From assembly GCA_030762935.1 (NCBI GenBank), contig CM060900.1, positions 437,713,259 to 437,777,258 of the forward strand: DNA of 64,000 nucleotides, written 5' to 3'. Below are positions 10,016-21,745 of the stretch, piece after piece. Position 1 is the first letter of the stretch. Each line of letters starts with the position of its first letter. The position numbers and the translations under genes were made by a program. This DNA is from Hymenopus coronatus (Eukaryota; Arthropoda; Insecta; Mantodea; Hymenopodidae). A model generated the notes under the pieces. The model ran no database searches. It was given only the letters and a program-made list of their open reading frames with translations, and had not been told where the DNA came from.

Positions 10016-11817
10016 TTTCACCTATTATGTTCATTGTAAATACGTGCTAAAGAATAAAAAACTAAGTCTACAATTATTAGGAAAAGCAGTACTTAGATTG
10101 AAATATTTTCAGGGTATTTTAAATACCTATATTTTGTTTCAAATTATCGTGACCATTTCTTTTAAAGAATATTCAGGACGCTATAAAAATAATTCAAAGC
10201 ATGTTGCCTGGAGGGATTTGCAATAAATATTCCTATATTTGTTAACCTCATCTTTTTCCCTTCAAAGCCTTTGATGATGGGTCGTCGTATTTCTATTCTC
10301 AATGTATATTCAACATGCTTAAAGTGATGGGGTTAGCTTATTCTGCAAATTATGCGAGGTAAAATAAATTACGTTGTATAGGTATGGTGATGATCAATGC
10401 ATCTTTTGTGGCTTATTGGTGATATTTTAAAAGATCTTTTCGGTCATAAAGTCATGCATATTTCACAAGTTTTAGAGTAGATACCACTCTGCCCTTGTGC
10501 TTTCCGTGGTTTCCCTGGTCGGTAGACAATACGTTGGTTTCTCATCTATCGCGATTTCAATTCCTTCTCATGTTTCTGGCATATTCCTAGGTTTTGTGGT
10601 CTAAGACTATACCGAATATACACCGCGTATGCTTCCTACAACGAAGAGCACTCCTCTTAGATTATAGAGGACTTATAATTTGAACGTTTATCGCCCATTT
10701 CATTCAACCCTTACAACTTGTCCTTAATGTGGAACAACAGCCTATATATTTATCTATTTGTCTGTCTGTATGTGTGCCTGCTTGACTGCTCACCAATCCA
10801 GTCCACCCATTCCAATATGGATGAAAGACTAAATGCGAACTCTAGGAATATCTAGGAATATTGGAGTACATCCTATATTTAAGGACTGTAATAGCGGGAA
10901 CGCCAAGCCTTCGAAAACGTTCCACGTTTAGGGACTGCTGCTTATTCTATTGCTTTTAAGCAAAAATGCCGTGTAATATTCAGGTAAATATTAATGAACA
11001 GCTTTATACCCTTATATTTTTTTAAATGGACACATACAGGTACGTTGTATTTGTGATCCAGGTTCTTGTAGTAATCTGCATATTGCAGTTGATGTCTAGC
11101 CTTTGAATAACATTTAATTAATGGAGGGGAAAAATAGTGAAATGAAACCACCTATCTCTGTGCAGAATCTTTCTTTCATAATAAAATTGGAGTAGGGAGC
11201 TGGTGAGTTTCCTGTAAGAAATTGGGCAACGTAAATAAATCATCTTCCTGCAAATACTTGAAATATCACCGCACCGCCAGGATGCTGGTTTAGCTGTTGG
11301 AAAGTTTCAATAATCTAAGAGTAAGCATTACTTATTGAATGAATCGGAATGATAGCGCATTTTCTGGCAATTTCCCTAGAGGTTTTATAACCTAACAAGT
11401 TCATCGTAAACGGAATGCCACATACTTCACATAACATCAGTGAACACGCAGTTATTCACTTGAGTACTAACGCACTTTATTCGAGCCGGGTTTGCAGCAT
11501 TCGGGCCATTCGAGAAACGAGCGCCGTGAACCAATGACGCGTTGGGTGATAATAGAAAATGCCCACAGCCCGAGTCGCTTTTAACGGAAGATGTAGTAAG
11601 TGTGATGATAAACAACTATTATTATGTGTACCTGTATTTAACGCCTTGCCTCTACAAGAATACAGCAACACTTGCAGAGCAAATAGGGGGGGGGGTCTTA
11701 TCTTCATACATTCATCATAAAACTACCGATATAGAAGAGCATATGCATTTCGTGAAATCTTTTAAAAATCAATCAAATTATTATAGCAATAAGGACCGAA
11801 ATGTCATTTATGGTTAA
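10016..11817. other. Non-coding with one SINE-body fragment
   Basis: About 10480-10600 holds GTGCTTTCCGTGGTTTCCCT, a segment typical of arthropod tRNA-SINE bodies, without a clear head. The rest is AT-rich with no gene seen. A pyrimidine/purine-poor stretch with a 10-G run lies at about 11686-11695. Confidence 0.4.
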
Positions 11818-11963
11818 TTGGATATTTTGCTGATATTATTATTATCATCATCTTTATTCTCATCATTATTATTACTATCATTATTGTTATCATCATTATT
11901 ATCATTATTATTATCATTATTATTATCAGTATTATTATCATTATCATTATCACTTATTATCAC

Positions 11964-12054
<91 letters not shown>

Positions 12055-12071
12055 CACTTATGATGATGATG

Positions 12072-12106
<35 letters not shown>

Positions 12107-12112
12107 TGTGGT
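11818..12112. repeat. Long compound (TTA/TCA)n microsatellite
   Basis: About 290 bases of trinucleotide repeat. The left part is interrupted TTA/TCA/TTG units, followed by a nearly pure TTA core (about 11965-12052), an ATGATG patch, and more TTA. The plus-strand frame over it (Leu/Ser then Tyr homopolymer) is a consequence of the repeat and not a protein. Confidence 0.97.
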
Positions 12113-12553
12113 GGTGCGCATATTAATTTCGCATGGGTTTTAATGCATTTCCTAAGTCATATACCGTCAATTGTTTTGTTTCTTTTTGCTTCCTTCGAGT
12201 GTATATTTACTTTATACAATTACTAAGATTCCTTGCTCTATTTCCCTCTCCTCAATCTCGTGATATGGCACGTTGAATGAAGATATGAACTGAATGTGGA
12301 AATGAGCTTGGTTAGTTGGAGCGTCAAACCCATCTTATTATAATTTTAATAACTTAGGGGAAATAAACTGGAAAAGAAACCCAGCCAAGCAACCACTCTG
12401 CTTACTTTCAAAGGTATCGATCCAGAATCGAAGCTGGAACAGCTGAGTGAGGTAAAACAAGATTATACTTTATAGGAATCCGCAACCATGCTATTGTCCA
12501 TGGTAATATAAAAAAACAGTTTTATATACAAATATAAAAAGAAATTATGATGC
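12113..12553. other. Non-coding, no gene seen
   Basis: AT-rich, with no recognised repeat. A tRNA-like remnant is possible near 12415-12445 (CAGAATCGAAGCTGG) but too weak to call. Confidence 0.3.
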
Positions 12554-12630
12554 TTTACATTCACATAACTTTCTCTACTCATTCGTCAGCAAATTGTTCC
12601 TACAAAAGCGTATTCTTCTGCCGGCTTCAT

Positions 12631-12664
<34 letters not shown>

Positions 12665-13512
12665 GAAACAGTAACGGAGTCTGATCAGGACTCCGGTACT
12701 GTATCCCTATTTACATTTCCCCCCGTAGGTTTTACTGATTACTGGTTTTACTGTTTCTTTTACAAACATATAACATCCATGCCCAAGGCGGGACTCGAAC
12801 CCACGATCCCCTGCCCACGAAGCACCAAAGCGAGACGCTTTAGCGAGCGTGGCCATGGGGACCGGCATGTTAATCGATATAAACATGTAGAAATTATTTT
12901 ATTACATAGTAGTTCCTGGTAGGTGCAATGACAATATAGGAATGCACTATGCTTAAGTGATAATAAAATATTTTAAGATATGGTCGGTATGTTTACTATA
13001 TGACGCTTTTGAAATTCCGTTCTGTTTTCATGACCACCTTTATTTAAAAAAAATATAAGTTTTTGAAAATCTAACGAATAAAGGTTATCTCAGATAAATT
13101 CACAATTAATTGCTTAACATAATTTGTGTGCTTTGCTGAGATCTACCATTTTTTTTATGGTATGACTGTCTATTTCTTTCGGTTCACTAGTTATGCAAAG
13201 GATGTCCAGAATGAAAAACTTTATATGTTATTCCGAAAGAAAATCAAGAAGCACATTTATCAAACTATTTAGAGCAGTTTTGAGTAAAACAAGCGTTTAG
13301 AAAGAATGTTCCAAGTAAAGTGTACTTGAAATAGGGGGATTTTCCCGAAAATATTCCTTCATATTGCCTTTTGAAGTTAAAGATTTTTCATTTTGAGACA
13401 GACACAGATACACATGTTTTATTAAGCGGGTCGCAAATATTTATTCACAGTGAAATCTCAACATCGAATATTTTGGTGGAATAGAATATTTCGTCTACTT
13501 ACTATAGGTAAG
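12554..13512 (-). mobile_element. Family X copy 5, interrupted by a SINE
   Basis: Minus-strand copy beginning with ACTTTCTCTACTCATTCG near 12569. It is interrupted at about 12630 by a SINE D copy and continues with TAATCGATATAAACATG near 12871. Later diagnostic words include CGGTTCACTAGTTATGCAAAGG (read in parts), GGGGATTTTCCCGAAAATATT, and CAGTGAAATCTCAACATCG near 13450. The palindromic end is reduced. Confidence 0.7.
12631..12876 (-). repeat. SINE family D copy with poly(T)/poly(A) tail
   Basis: On the minus strand: CCGGTCCCCATGGCCACGCT head, CTAAAGCGTCTCGCTTTGGTG, then B-box GTGGGTTCGAGTCCCGCC, and a 30-base A tail (T at 12631-12660). The same head occurs at 53911 on the plus strand. It sits inside family X copy 5, so it is younger than that copy. 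A clean target-site duplication is not obvious; only CATG repeats at both sides. Confidence 0.8.
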
Positions 13513-14134
13513 TAGTAGCCAAAGTAATTAAATTTGAACACGGGACTATCATATTGGGATTTGAGTATAGTGGAGATGATTTTGCTGTGGGTTCCCAAGC
13601 ATAGTTAATTCATAGGCTCTCAGACATTAAAAACGCAGTGGTACCTTCTGGGAACATTTGCCGTTGGTGCCGCAGTATGCTGACAAAACAATGTTGTGTG
13701 TATGAACTGTGCAACAGAGAGCGTATTTCTGCAGCTGCTGCATCAAAGCTTAAGGCTAACATGTTCTACAGTTATAAATGAATGGGCCTCAGCTTGACAT
13801 TGATGATGGCAGGTTACTATAAAAGGGTACCTGGTCAGTACTATTTTGATTGTGAAGGGTCAGACACCGAAGCTTCTTAACCTTTTATTGTACAGCGTTG
13901 CCCATAGGGGATAAAGTCATTTATATAGTAAAAGATAAAACCCATATGGCTGCAGTCAAATGCAACCCTGACATCGTTCACGCGTGTCATCACACTGGCT
14001 ATTTAAAGTGGGCCCTCCCCATCCTTTACTATAGGAACGTTTGAGTAGTCGCTAGGATACGAATCCGCTATATTTTGAATTAAATCAGGCTATTTCGTCT
14101 CACCTCAATTATTGCGGCTATTCAAAAACCTTCT
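13513..14134. other. Non-coding, no gene seen
   Basis: No recognised feature apart from the weak resemblance of 13640-13760 to 5110-5280. Confidence 0.35.
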
Positions 14135-15120
14135 ATTAAGGTGATGCATGTGTGACATTTGGAAGATTTAAAATGTGTAAGATATCTTATTGAAATTTAT
14201 ATCAGTTATTGCCCAAAATAATAGTGATATTTTTCCCATGTATCAAAATTCTATTTAGCATGGTTATTTAAAAAATAATTTTAGTGTCTAAATCCATTAT
14301 TTTATTAAAACTAGTCACGAGATACATCTTTAAAAATATTCAAATAAAAAGGTGGCGTCGTGGCAGAGTGGTTAGACCCCTCGTCTCCCACTTAGGTGAC
14401 CCGGGTTCAATCCAAAGTGCCCGCATGTGGGATTTGTGGTGGACAAAACGGCGTCTGGACGGTTTTTGTCCAGGTCCTCCAGGTTTCCCCGCTCCTCATT
14501 CCACCAATTGCTCAATCATCACCTTAGAATTTCGCTTTCATTTCATATCATTCACTTTCACGCGCTCATGCCTAGCTGCAGGCCGACCATTCGTTGCAGA
14601 CACTGGTTAGGTGCCGTTGGCTCTCTGACAGGCTTTCGACCCCTAGGCACCCGCTTGTAAGTCCTAGGGAGATGTCAGTCCTACATACAGGAGGGTAAAC
14701 CGATTACGAAAAAAAATGACATAAAAAGTCCAGTTTTACAGTAAATAACTTTACGTACATCTGCCAAGTATATATTAGTCCTAATTAGTGTGGAAAAGGT
14801 ATTACTTTTTGTATTCTGTAAAACTCTTGATTTTTCAAAATTTAAGAATTTATGTCATAATTGGGGCAATATTTAAAAAACGGTAATATAATTTTCTTTA
14901 ATGTGCTTTTGAGAGGCACTATAAAGCTTTTGAAACGCATTAAGTAAACATTGTATCGTGTGGAACATTTTGAGTTTGGAAAAATTTGCAAGAAAATAAG
15001 GTTTAAATTTAGGAGTGGTAATTAATAACCTTGCATCTACCGATCTATAGCTTCCGTCAATTTGTATGTAAATCTCGCCAATTGGGAAAAATATGTTTCG
15101 TTAACTTTTAGAAGTTATAT
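14135..15120 (+). repeat. Dispersed repeat family Y, copy 1
   Basis: About 600 bases of AT-rich sequence collinear with 34735-35350. Both have AAGATATCTT(A/G)TTGAAA, TTTTACAGTAAATAAC, a CCCTAATTA/CCTAATTAGTGT segment, TAAGGTTTAAATTT, and ATTAATAACC. A family B SINE is inserted at 14352. The class is unknown; no reverse transcriptase, transposase or clear terminal repeat is visible. Confidence 0.7.
14352..14720 (+). repeat. SINE family B copy nested in family Y
   Basis: The head GGCGTCGTGGCAGAGTGGTT, B-box CCCGGGTTCAATCC, and the body words AAGTGCCCGCATGTGGGAT, CATTCCACC and CCCTAGGCACCCGCTTGTAA mark the longest family B copy here. It may be flanked by ATAAAAAG (14344-14351 and 14721-14728). 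Overlapping plus-strand frames here are repeat-derived. Confidence 0.85.
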
Positions 15121-15570
15121 CATATTATGAAACAAATTTTATCCGGATATAAAAACCGGCTTAGATAATTGGAAGAAAAGCAGTAAATATATAAAAAAAA
15201 TTCATTTTGAATACCACCAAACTATCGCAAAGAAGCATTAATGATTTAAGATATAAAAATGTTCTACATTGAGAATATCTAATGGAAGGATGGACGTATC
15301 CAATAGACTGCATGGACCTCTAAGCATAAACTTCAAGCAAAGTATTGTGTTGCTCTGCTACAAAATTCAGTTAAATCGTGTTATTATAACTGTATTGCAA
15401 ATATGGGCCATCTCTTATTTATTGTAACCATTAATACACTTAGTAAAAATTAATCGTATGCACCTTTCTTGAATGCAGATGATAAGACCTTAAGAACCAA
15501 AAGAAATAAAACCTTAATGGCTTAAAATAGTTAGTTGTTGCTTATTTTTATTTGGCTTCTGTTCAGTGGT

Positions 15571-15749
15571 TTTCTAATGAACCCGGATAAAACAGAGGTG
15601 ATGTATTTGGGACTGAAGAATATAACAAATGAACTGGAAATATGAATGTTCTGGGTTTCAAGCTAAATTCTATACCTTTGCAGAAACATCTTATTGATAA
15701 AATGTGTAGAACTCTGACTCGAATTGCTTATATTTTTAGAAAATCAATG
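15571..15749 (+). pseudogene. Non-LTR retrotransposon reverse-transcriptase fragment
   Basis: Two reading frames joined by a frameshift near 15642 encode typical post-YxDD reverse-transcriptase sequence of jockey/CR1-like LINEs. The first contains NPDKTEVMYLGL (15580-15615), the NxxKTxxMxFG block. The second contains VLGFKLNSIPLQKHLIDK (15648-15701) and then RTLTRIAYIF, matching the (F/V)LGxxLD...HI...L block. Stops at 15643 and 15750 and the lack of the catalytic palm show that it is dead and truncated. Sequence to about 16060 may be further degraded 3' part, but I cannot read it with confidence. Confidence 0.75.
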
Positions 15750-15752
15750 TAA

Positions 15753-16644
15753 TTCTTCTGTTGTCTTCTAGTTACTCCAGTAGTATGCCGTGAGATCCAT
15801 CACTCTAAGGGTATGCGTGGGTGTGTTGACAATGGAGGCCATTAACTCGTCTATTTAGAGCTGTTTCCGATTGTTTTAGAACGGAATAGTCATTAAACTG
15901 TTCCAGAGTCTATTCGAAAGGAATTATAACTGCGTCGTATTAAATCTGAAAACTTGCAGAATGTTAAGACCTTCACGTTATAGGTAAAATTTATTTCCGT
16001 CGTAAACTAAATAGCTTAAGTTGCCGTAACTCGCTAAACTGATATACCGCGAATCACACCAATCACACTAAACCGGTGATGACCCTAGCGCTGCGCTAGA
16101 TCGCTGTAGCAAGAAACTTGAGGCGTAAGAAACGTTAAATAGTAGCAAAATGTTCGAAATACATGTTCTTATATTAACTTTAGTCCCATTTACATCAGAG
16201 TACCACACTTTAACTACGTTATTCTGCGTTGGCAAATGTTACACTTCTTATTAGCAACTGATACACACGTTTCATTCTCTCTGATTGCTCAATGCTAAGT
16301 ATCGGTTTTCTTTCCTAAATTTTCATATATCGCTTTCGTGCTTGTTCAACCGCCTTCTAAGAGTCCTTTAGTTTGTGAACATAATAATTTTATGAATTGA
16401 ACCTTGACCATATGGGTTCTTTGTTTCCTGAAATTCCGGGAACCTAATTGTCTGTGCTATTATGACTTCGAACTAATCGCTTTTCGCACGTAGCATACTT
16501 TTACTGACGACTTATTACCAAGCAACAGATTTTGCAACATACTTTCTGTATTATTCATGGAGTTTAATAAAATACATTATATATGACAATTATTTCTGTA
16601 CTGCTCCAGTATTTCTTTAAAAGCATTATTTGTGTATTAATCAT
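15753..16644. other. Non-coding, possible decayed LINE tail
   Basis: No gene seen. A perfect small palindrome (CTAGCGCTGCGCTAG, 16085-16099) occurs. The remainder is AT-rich. Confidence 0.3.
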
Positions 16645-17484
16645 ATGTGTTCCATACACATGCCTTTTTCTATACTCCGCAAACAAACTATTTTTAGAAA
16701 AAAATATTCTTTTATCCATATGATAATAATAAAGATAAACATTACCAAATATCGTCTTATTATTGGCTTCTAAGTAGGAGGGAAATAATAGAATGCACTA
16801 GTTTACATAAAAGCTCTTAAAAGCTATTATTATGGATTGCCATTGAAATTAGGTTCTCTTTGAAAGCCCAGGAGTAAAACAAAAGAGATGAAACAGATGA
16901 GGACTTCCCGTTTGGGAAAAGTTAGGTATTTTAAAATTGAAACCAATAACAGGGAATATCTCTGAAATGATTATCTATATAAAATGTATATACATTAATT
17001 TGCGCTTTTACGAGATCTACGTTTCTTGTTTAGTAAGTTTTAGTCCAACTCTTACGGTTTACCAGTTATGCAAAATCTTTGAGAATGAAGAGAGCTTCAG
17101 GGGTTATTCCCATTAAATTCGAGATATACACTTTATTTATGACGTAAGTATGTTTAATATACGTTATTTTAATCAAAATGGTTACAGCCATTTTTGAGAA
17201 AACAAAATGTTCAAAAAATGTTTCTCATAAAGGTTAGTTTGCGATGGGAGCATTTTCTTGAAAATCTTCGTGTTATATCCTTGGAGGATGTTAAACTTAA
17301 ATACCAAATTTGTATTTAACGGTATTTTCGTTTTTGAGCTATGCTATCAACAGTCACACACAATAATCTGTCTCTAAGAATGCCATTTTTGGATTCAGAG
17401 GTCCTCAAAATAAGTATTTCCAGTGAAATCTCGGTATCGAATTTTTAAGTAGATTACCTACTATGTGCGTTGATGTACATGCTA
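16645..17484 (-). mobile_element. Family X copy 6
   Basis: Minus-strand copy. The hairpin ATGTGT with ACACAT (about 16645-16661) is perfectly paired. Then CAGGAGTAAAACAAAAGAG (16870), TTTACCAGTTATGCAAA, GGTTACAGCCATTTTTGAG, GATGGGAGCATTTTCTTG, CAGTGAAATCTCGGTATCG (17421), and a shortened palindrome up to about 17484. Confidence 0.8.
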
Positions 17485-17989
17485 CAAAAGGTAGATTAAA
17501 AGTAACATACAAAGGTGTATATCCATACAAGCACTTTTTAAAATACGGTTTTACATTATACGCAATAACGTCGATTCCTTATAAAAGAGAGAAAATTATA
17601 AACGGAGGCGATGTTGTTCTCACAGATAATAAAGTTTGCTGTAAATGTGTCAGTATACACAAATACTGAGAAATGTAGAAACTTCTTAAATGTCTTGCCC
17701 CAGTAACACCATTTTACATAAACATAAAAGTATGGAAGGAGGAAACCGTACCTATGCTGAGAATGAGTTGTTGGTAATATCGTATATACTCTACTTATGA
17801 ATACACAGAAAGCTAATGATGTGTTGATGGTGCGCCTGGTAAATAGAGCAAAGCAAGTTCTGTCATTACCTGTGTTCAAATATTCTTACAGAACAGCGTA
17901 GCTGCATCCAACTGGAGCAACAGGAAGTTCCAAAAACACTCACCCTCACAAAATATCAGAGAGTTCTAGAGCTTATTAAACCAAGCGAA
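17485..17989. other. Non-coding, no gene seen
   Basis: Opposing frames of 68 and 107 residues overlap here, but neither shows domain features or coding-like composition, and both start or end in family X sequence. Confidence 0.3.
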
Positions 17990-18375
17990 GTGGCGCCGCG
18001 CTAACTCTTGCGAATCGTATACGTGAGATTCCGGGATCAATTTCCGTGCACTGGTCACTCTGCTTCATGATATGCTTCTTCGGTTGTCAGGCGAATGCTG
18101 GAGTGGTTTCTCTCACTCCCCGTATTTTGTGTCCCTTCATATCGTTCCATTAATTCATTCATTGATTCAGGGCTGAAAGTTTTGCAGATAGTGTTTCGTT
18201 GCAGGGAAAAAGGATGTTCTCTGTGGAACTTTTTCCATCCCCTGGCCTTCAGCCGTTGCCGGCGTAACGGACCATCCCTTAGGAGGGTATAGTTGGACCT
18301 TCAAGTTGGGGCGGAGTCCCCGCCCTGCTGTCTAACAGCGGGGGCGTCTCAATCTGGAAACTATAGGAACCCTGT
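17990..18375 (+). repeat. SINE-like family G copy
   Basis: Collinear with 2070-2660. It has a CCAAGCGAAGTGGCGCCGCG head, a (degraded) B-box GGGATCAATTTCC, TTCGGTTGTCAGGCGAATGCTG (read in parts), a GC-rich body, and TCAATCTGGAAACT at 18349-18362. Confidence 0.6.
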
Positions 18376-18394
18376 CATTACAAGAACCCTCAAA

Positions 18395-18850
18395 ATATTT
18401 CCTTCTCTGAAAAATGACTAACGATTTTGATTAGTGTATCATTAATATTATTAAATAGGTAGATGCACGTAATTGTACTGTCCTGAATTTTTTGAAAACA
18501 GAGTGTGAAGTCCTCTTCATTTGAAATAAGTAAACTTTGAGCGACATACAAAAGTGCAGTGCTCAAAAAGGTTGCCCTCTTTAATAAGCACAATATATTT
18601 CAAATAATCTTTTTGCAGCATTAACCATTTCGGAGATATCTGTTATTAATGGTTCCAATCGTTCAACAGTGTATCATTCTTTTAAAATCCTGTCGATTTT
18701 CAGTTATTTCTCGTGATTCATGGGAAGCGAATGGCATTTTAAGGACAGCCTTTAGTATTAAGTTCTTAAAGATTTGTCCATTGCTGTTCTCTTTGTATCG
18801 GTAATGAAAACTGTAATGGTTTATCTCGATTAAAATGAAGGCGACAGAAA
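18395..18850 (+). mobile_element. Family X fragment (copy 7)
   Basis: Forward-oriented 3' half: AAAAATGACTAACGATTTTG, GCAGCATTAACCATTTCGG, AGATATCTGTTATTAATGG, and TTATCTCGATTA near 18823. Both ends are missing. Confidence 0.55.
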
Positions 18851-20324
18851 AATATGTTGACGTAAGAATAGTTGGTATGCTCCGTAGTAAACAATAGATG
18901 CTTGTGAAATTCATGTAGATGTAACATATCGTATTTGTTCTACAAATAACCTTTTAATTTACTGACTTACTTTGATCCACAACCTATATGTAATATCATT
19001 ACTTTTAAAGTTAACTATTAATTTAGCAGTATTCTACTCTATCGTGCCAGTATTTACTATAAACATGACATAGTGTTAGTGTACAATGGTACTTCTTATT
19101 AAAACATAACTCAGAAGAAGTTATTAGAAAATTAATTTAAAGCTGTTGTTTGTTCTATATTAGAATGATTTTTCATTTAAATATCTGCTATAAAATTTAT
19201 TATTATAAGGGTAACGGATGTTAATTAAGGGTTTAAACTGTTTTAAAGTAGCTTAAAACAGGAAGGAAATACAATAATAATAGACCTTTAGATATTAGCT
19301 TAAGCCTTACATTCAAGATCATTGCAGTTTTTCCGCTTTTGGTTCTTGGATATTCAGGTTTGTTATGAACGCCTAAAAATAATAAGAATCTTATTTTTAA
19401 ATTAAGGTATTAAATGTTACTGCACTAAAAATGCCGTGCCGAAGTCTGCAGAACGATATTTCTCTCCCCAAGATTTACGAGTGACATAATTATGAGTTAA
19501 GCTACTATTTACATGGGATAAAAAGTTTATTTTGTTTAAAATAAGAGTCCAACATTGCTTTCTTAACTACGCTTCTCTTCTAAGATATGCATCAAAACTT
19601 AGCTAAATAAGTTTTGCAGAAATACCTTCAGATTCCCTGTAGTGAAATCTAAGAGAGTAAAAGAACTCTCTCGGTTTCTTCAGCGAGGGAATGGCACAGA
19701 TTCCTTAATTAGCAGAATTATAGTTGGTGGCCTTATGATGCAACTTCGAGGGACTTTAAAAAGTGAGCAAACTCATTTTCTTGTTCGTGTCAAATCAAAA
19801 AATGTTCTTACTTTATTAGCTTTAGCAAGCTCGGGGTTTACCCCCAGCCGGAAGAGTCAAAAACATCTTTATTTCCTTACAATTGGCACGCAAGTCTTGA
19901 GTGGAACTCGTTGCGCTAATTTCCTCAAACAGAGGGAATTTGCATTTTTTCTGCGGCTGACTGACTCACGTGTCGAATGAGAGCATCCCAAGTGGCTATT
20001 TCAACACGGGACTTCACTCTTCGTAATTGAGGCACACCTTCCTTCAGCCACATTTTAATGAGCAAGGCAACTTAAGTAGGGTTCTTCCTCTGTATCAGAA
20101 TGTGTACAACATCCAAAGTGGTTACTCTTTCCCCATGCAACAGCGTTCTAACTGAATGAGGAATGTTTTGGAATGCAGGAAGTTGTCATTGAAATTGTGT
20201 TATCGAAAAACTCTTATCTCCGTTACTCAAATACATTTATCGTATTGGAAATAAGATAATTAGCTTTAGTCTTGTAGATGCTCCTACGCTGCTGATGGGT
20301 TGGCAATATTGCTCACTCACAAAC
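18851..20324. other. Non-coding; one unassigned frame
   Basis: A 112-residue plus-strand frame at 19642-19980 is the longest in this stretch. It has no domain I recognise and no splice or translation context. The rest is AT-rich with no repeat identified. Confidence 0.35.
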
Positions 20325-20530
20325 AAGCGGAATGACTCGAGCGGTAACGTCTGAGGCTTGCATTCGGGAAGTACTGGGTTCAGTTACAGTAAACGGCGAA
20401 AGCTTGAATAGATCATGTACTACCACAAATTTTCATCTCCACTACTTCATCTCATTTCACTATCTTGTATCCTTCAGACTTGCTTGCAGGGCTTCACACG
20501 AGGGTGCGCGTCGGAGGCTTTAGATGAAGA
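20325..20530 (+). repeat. SINE-like family E copy, diverged
   Basis: GACTCGAGCGGTAACGTCTG..GCTTGCATTCGGGAAGTA followed by a degenerate B-box (GGGTTCAGTTA) matches the head order of the copy at 30358. Confidence 0.5.
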
Positions 20531-20616
20531 GAATTGTATGGGGACATGTAAATCAAAACAATGTTTACTTAGCAATGTAATCAATATGTACTTTAGGCTT
20601 TCACGGCTGGCGTCCA

Positions 20617-20813
20617 TTTGAAGTAAAATTTCTTCTGGGATTATAAGCCGTGGTCTAAAACCTAAGAATTGCTCCTGACGTTTCGCTCAAATCTGTGTTG
20701 AGATCATCATAGGACTCGACGAAGTGTCAACACGTTTTGAGCAAGACCTCAACTTCAGGAGCAATCCTACTTTTCGACCACGGTCTAGAAGCCCGGAAGA
20801 AATGTTACTACAA
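20617..20813 (-). ncRNA. Inverted repeat with degenerate hammerhead-ribozyme-like motif
   Basis: Two arms of about 95 bases face each other: TTTCTTCTGGGATTATAAGC, CGTGGTCTAAAA and GCTCCTGACG on the left, with the complement of CAGGAGCAAT, CGACCACGGTCTAGAAGCCC and GGAAGAAATG on the right. On the minus strand the left arm reads TCCT, ATGATGA (20704-20710), stem II CTCAA/TTGAG (20698-20702 and 20686-20690), CGAAAC, GTC (20677-20679), AGGA. That is the hammerhead order stem I, core, stem II, GAAA, two-pair stem III, cleavage triplet, stem I. Core position C3 is A, so activity is unlikely. Hammerheads with minimal stem III are known from Penelope-like retroelements; I infer an origin of that kind. 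The right arm is a more decayed inverted copy. Confidence 0.55.
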
Positions 20814-21524
20814 ATGAATTCAGATGTTTAAAAAACGGATCAAGCGTGACAATAGGTCAAAGATTGTATGTAACGAATTGGCTGATTGAGGCAACTAAAG
20901 AGAAGGAGCGCTTACTTGCGTTCACCTTCCAGAAAAGTTTGCATGGCAATTATTTGATGCTGCCGCCAACCATGGAAAGGTGATTAAGAAAAGCAAGATC
21001 TTCATCCTTAGTGTGAAGCCAATAAAGTTTATGCACATTATCGATGTAGCAATAATTCCGCATTGGATATAACGATTAATGACTTTTACTAAATCTTAAT
21101 ATAAGCTTTGTTTGCTAATGTTCATTTTGCAGTCTGTATACTGGAGAAAAAGAAAAGAAAAGAAAATCATAACACAAAATGTGTAAGGAACAAAAGAATT
21201 TTGTTGACTTTTGGATACCATTTTAAAACTTTGTAACAACGAGTTAAATAAACTTCATCTTGCTGCAGATGTACCGATTCCTTTCGTAATATAAAGTTAA
21301 AAGGAGTGCTAAAACAATGAGGAGAAGTGGACCGCAAAAAAACGGTATCTTCTCTGGCACGGGGCCTTCTGCCCAAACTTTTCTCAGCCTATCAGAGCGT
21401 TTGGGTGATCGATGGAGGATGCGTCCAGGGACGCTTGATTTGAAAACATGAGGGACCCCACTTGTTGCACCTCTCTCCCATTTTATCAGATGTTTTTTAT
21501 ACTCTCTCGCCATATGAAGGGAAA
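20814..21524. other. Non-coding, no gene seen
   Basis: Contains a GC-richer patch at about 21340-21480 with overlapping minus-strand frames of 69 and 89 residues, which have no recognisable domain. This may be an unclassified repeat. Confidence 0.3.
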
Positions 21525-21745
21525 TTTAGGGTTGGGAGGATTTTTTAAAAATGTTGGGGTCGCTTTTTGCTTCGGAATATGCTGATCTTAAATATCAAGT
21601 GTGTTGCTTATCCGACATTTGTTTTTTATCTATGTTGTTCATAGTCACACATAATTTTTTTTTAGAAAAAGACTTCTCTTTGGATCCAGTGGCTACAAAA
21701 CTAATATTTTTGCTAAAATTTCTAAATACGAAATTCTAATGCAAT
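21525..21745 (-). mobile_element. Family X fragment (copy 8)
   Basis: GGGTTGGGAGGATTTTTTAA, CTGATCTTAAATATCAAGTG, a TCACACATAA microsatellite remnant, TTTTTTTAGAAAAAGA and TTGGATCCAGTGGCT follow the family X order on the minus strand. Confidence 0.6.

Noticed and set aside
11818..12063. 81-residue frame of Leu/Ser followed by poly-Tyr
   Set aside because: It is entirely the translation of the TTA/TCA microsatellite.
19642..19980. 112-residue plus-strand frame
   Set aside because: No recognised motif, no promoter or splice context, and the length is not exceptional for a 64 kb non-coding window.
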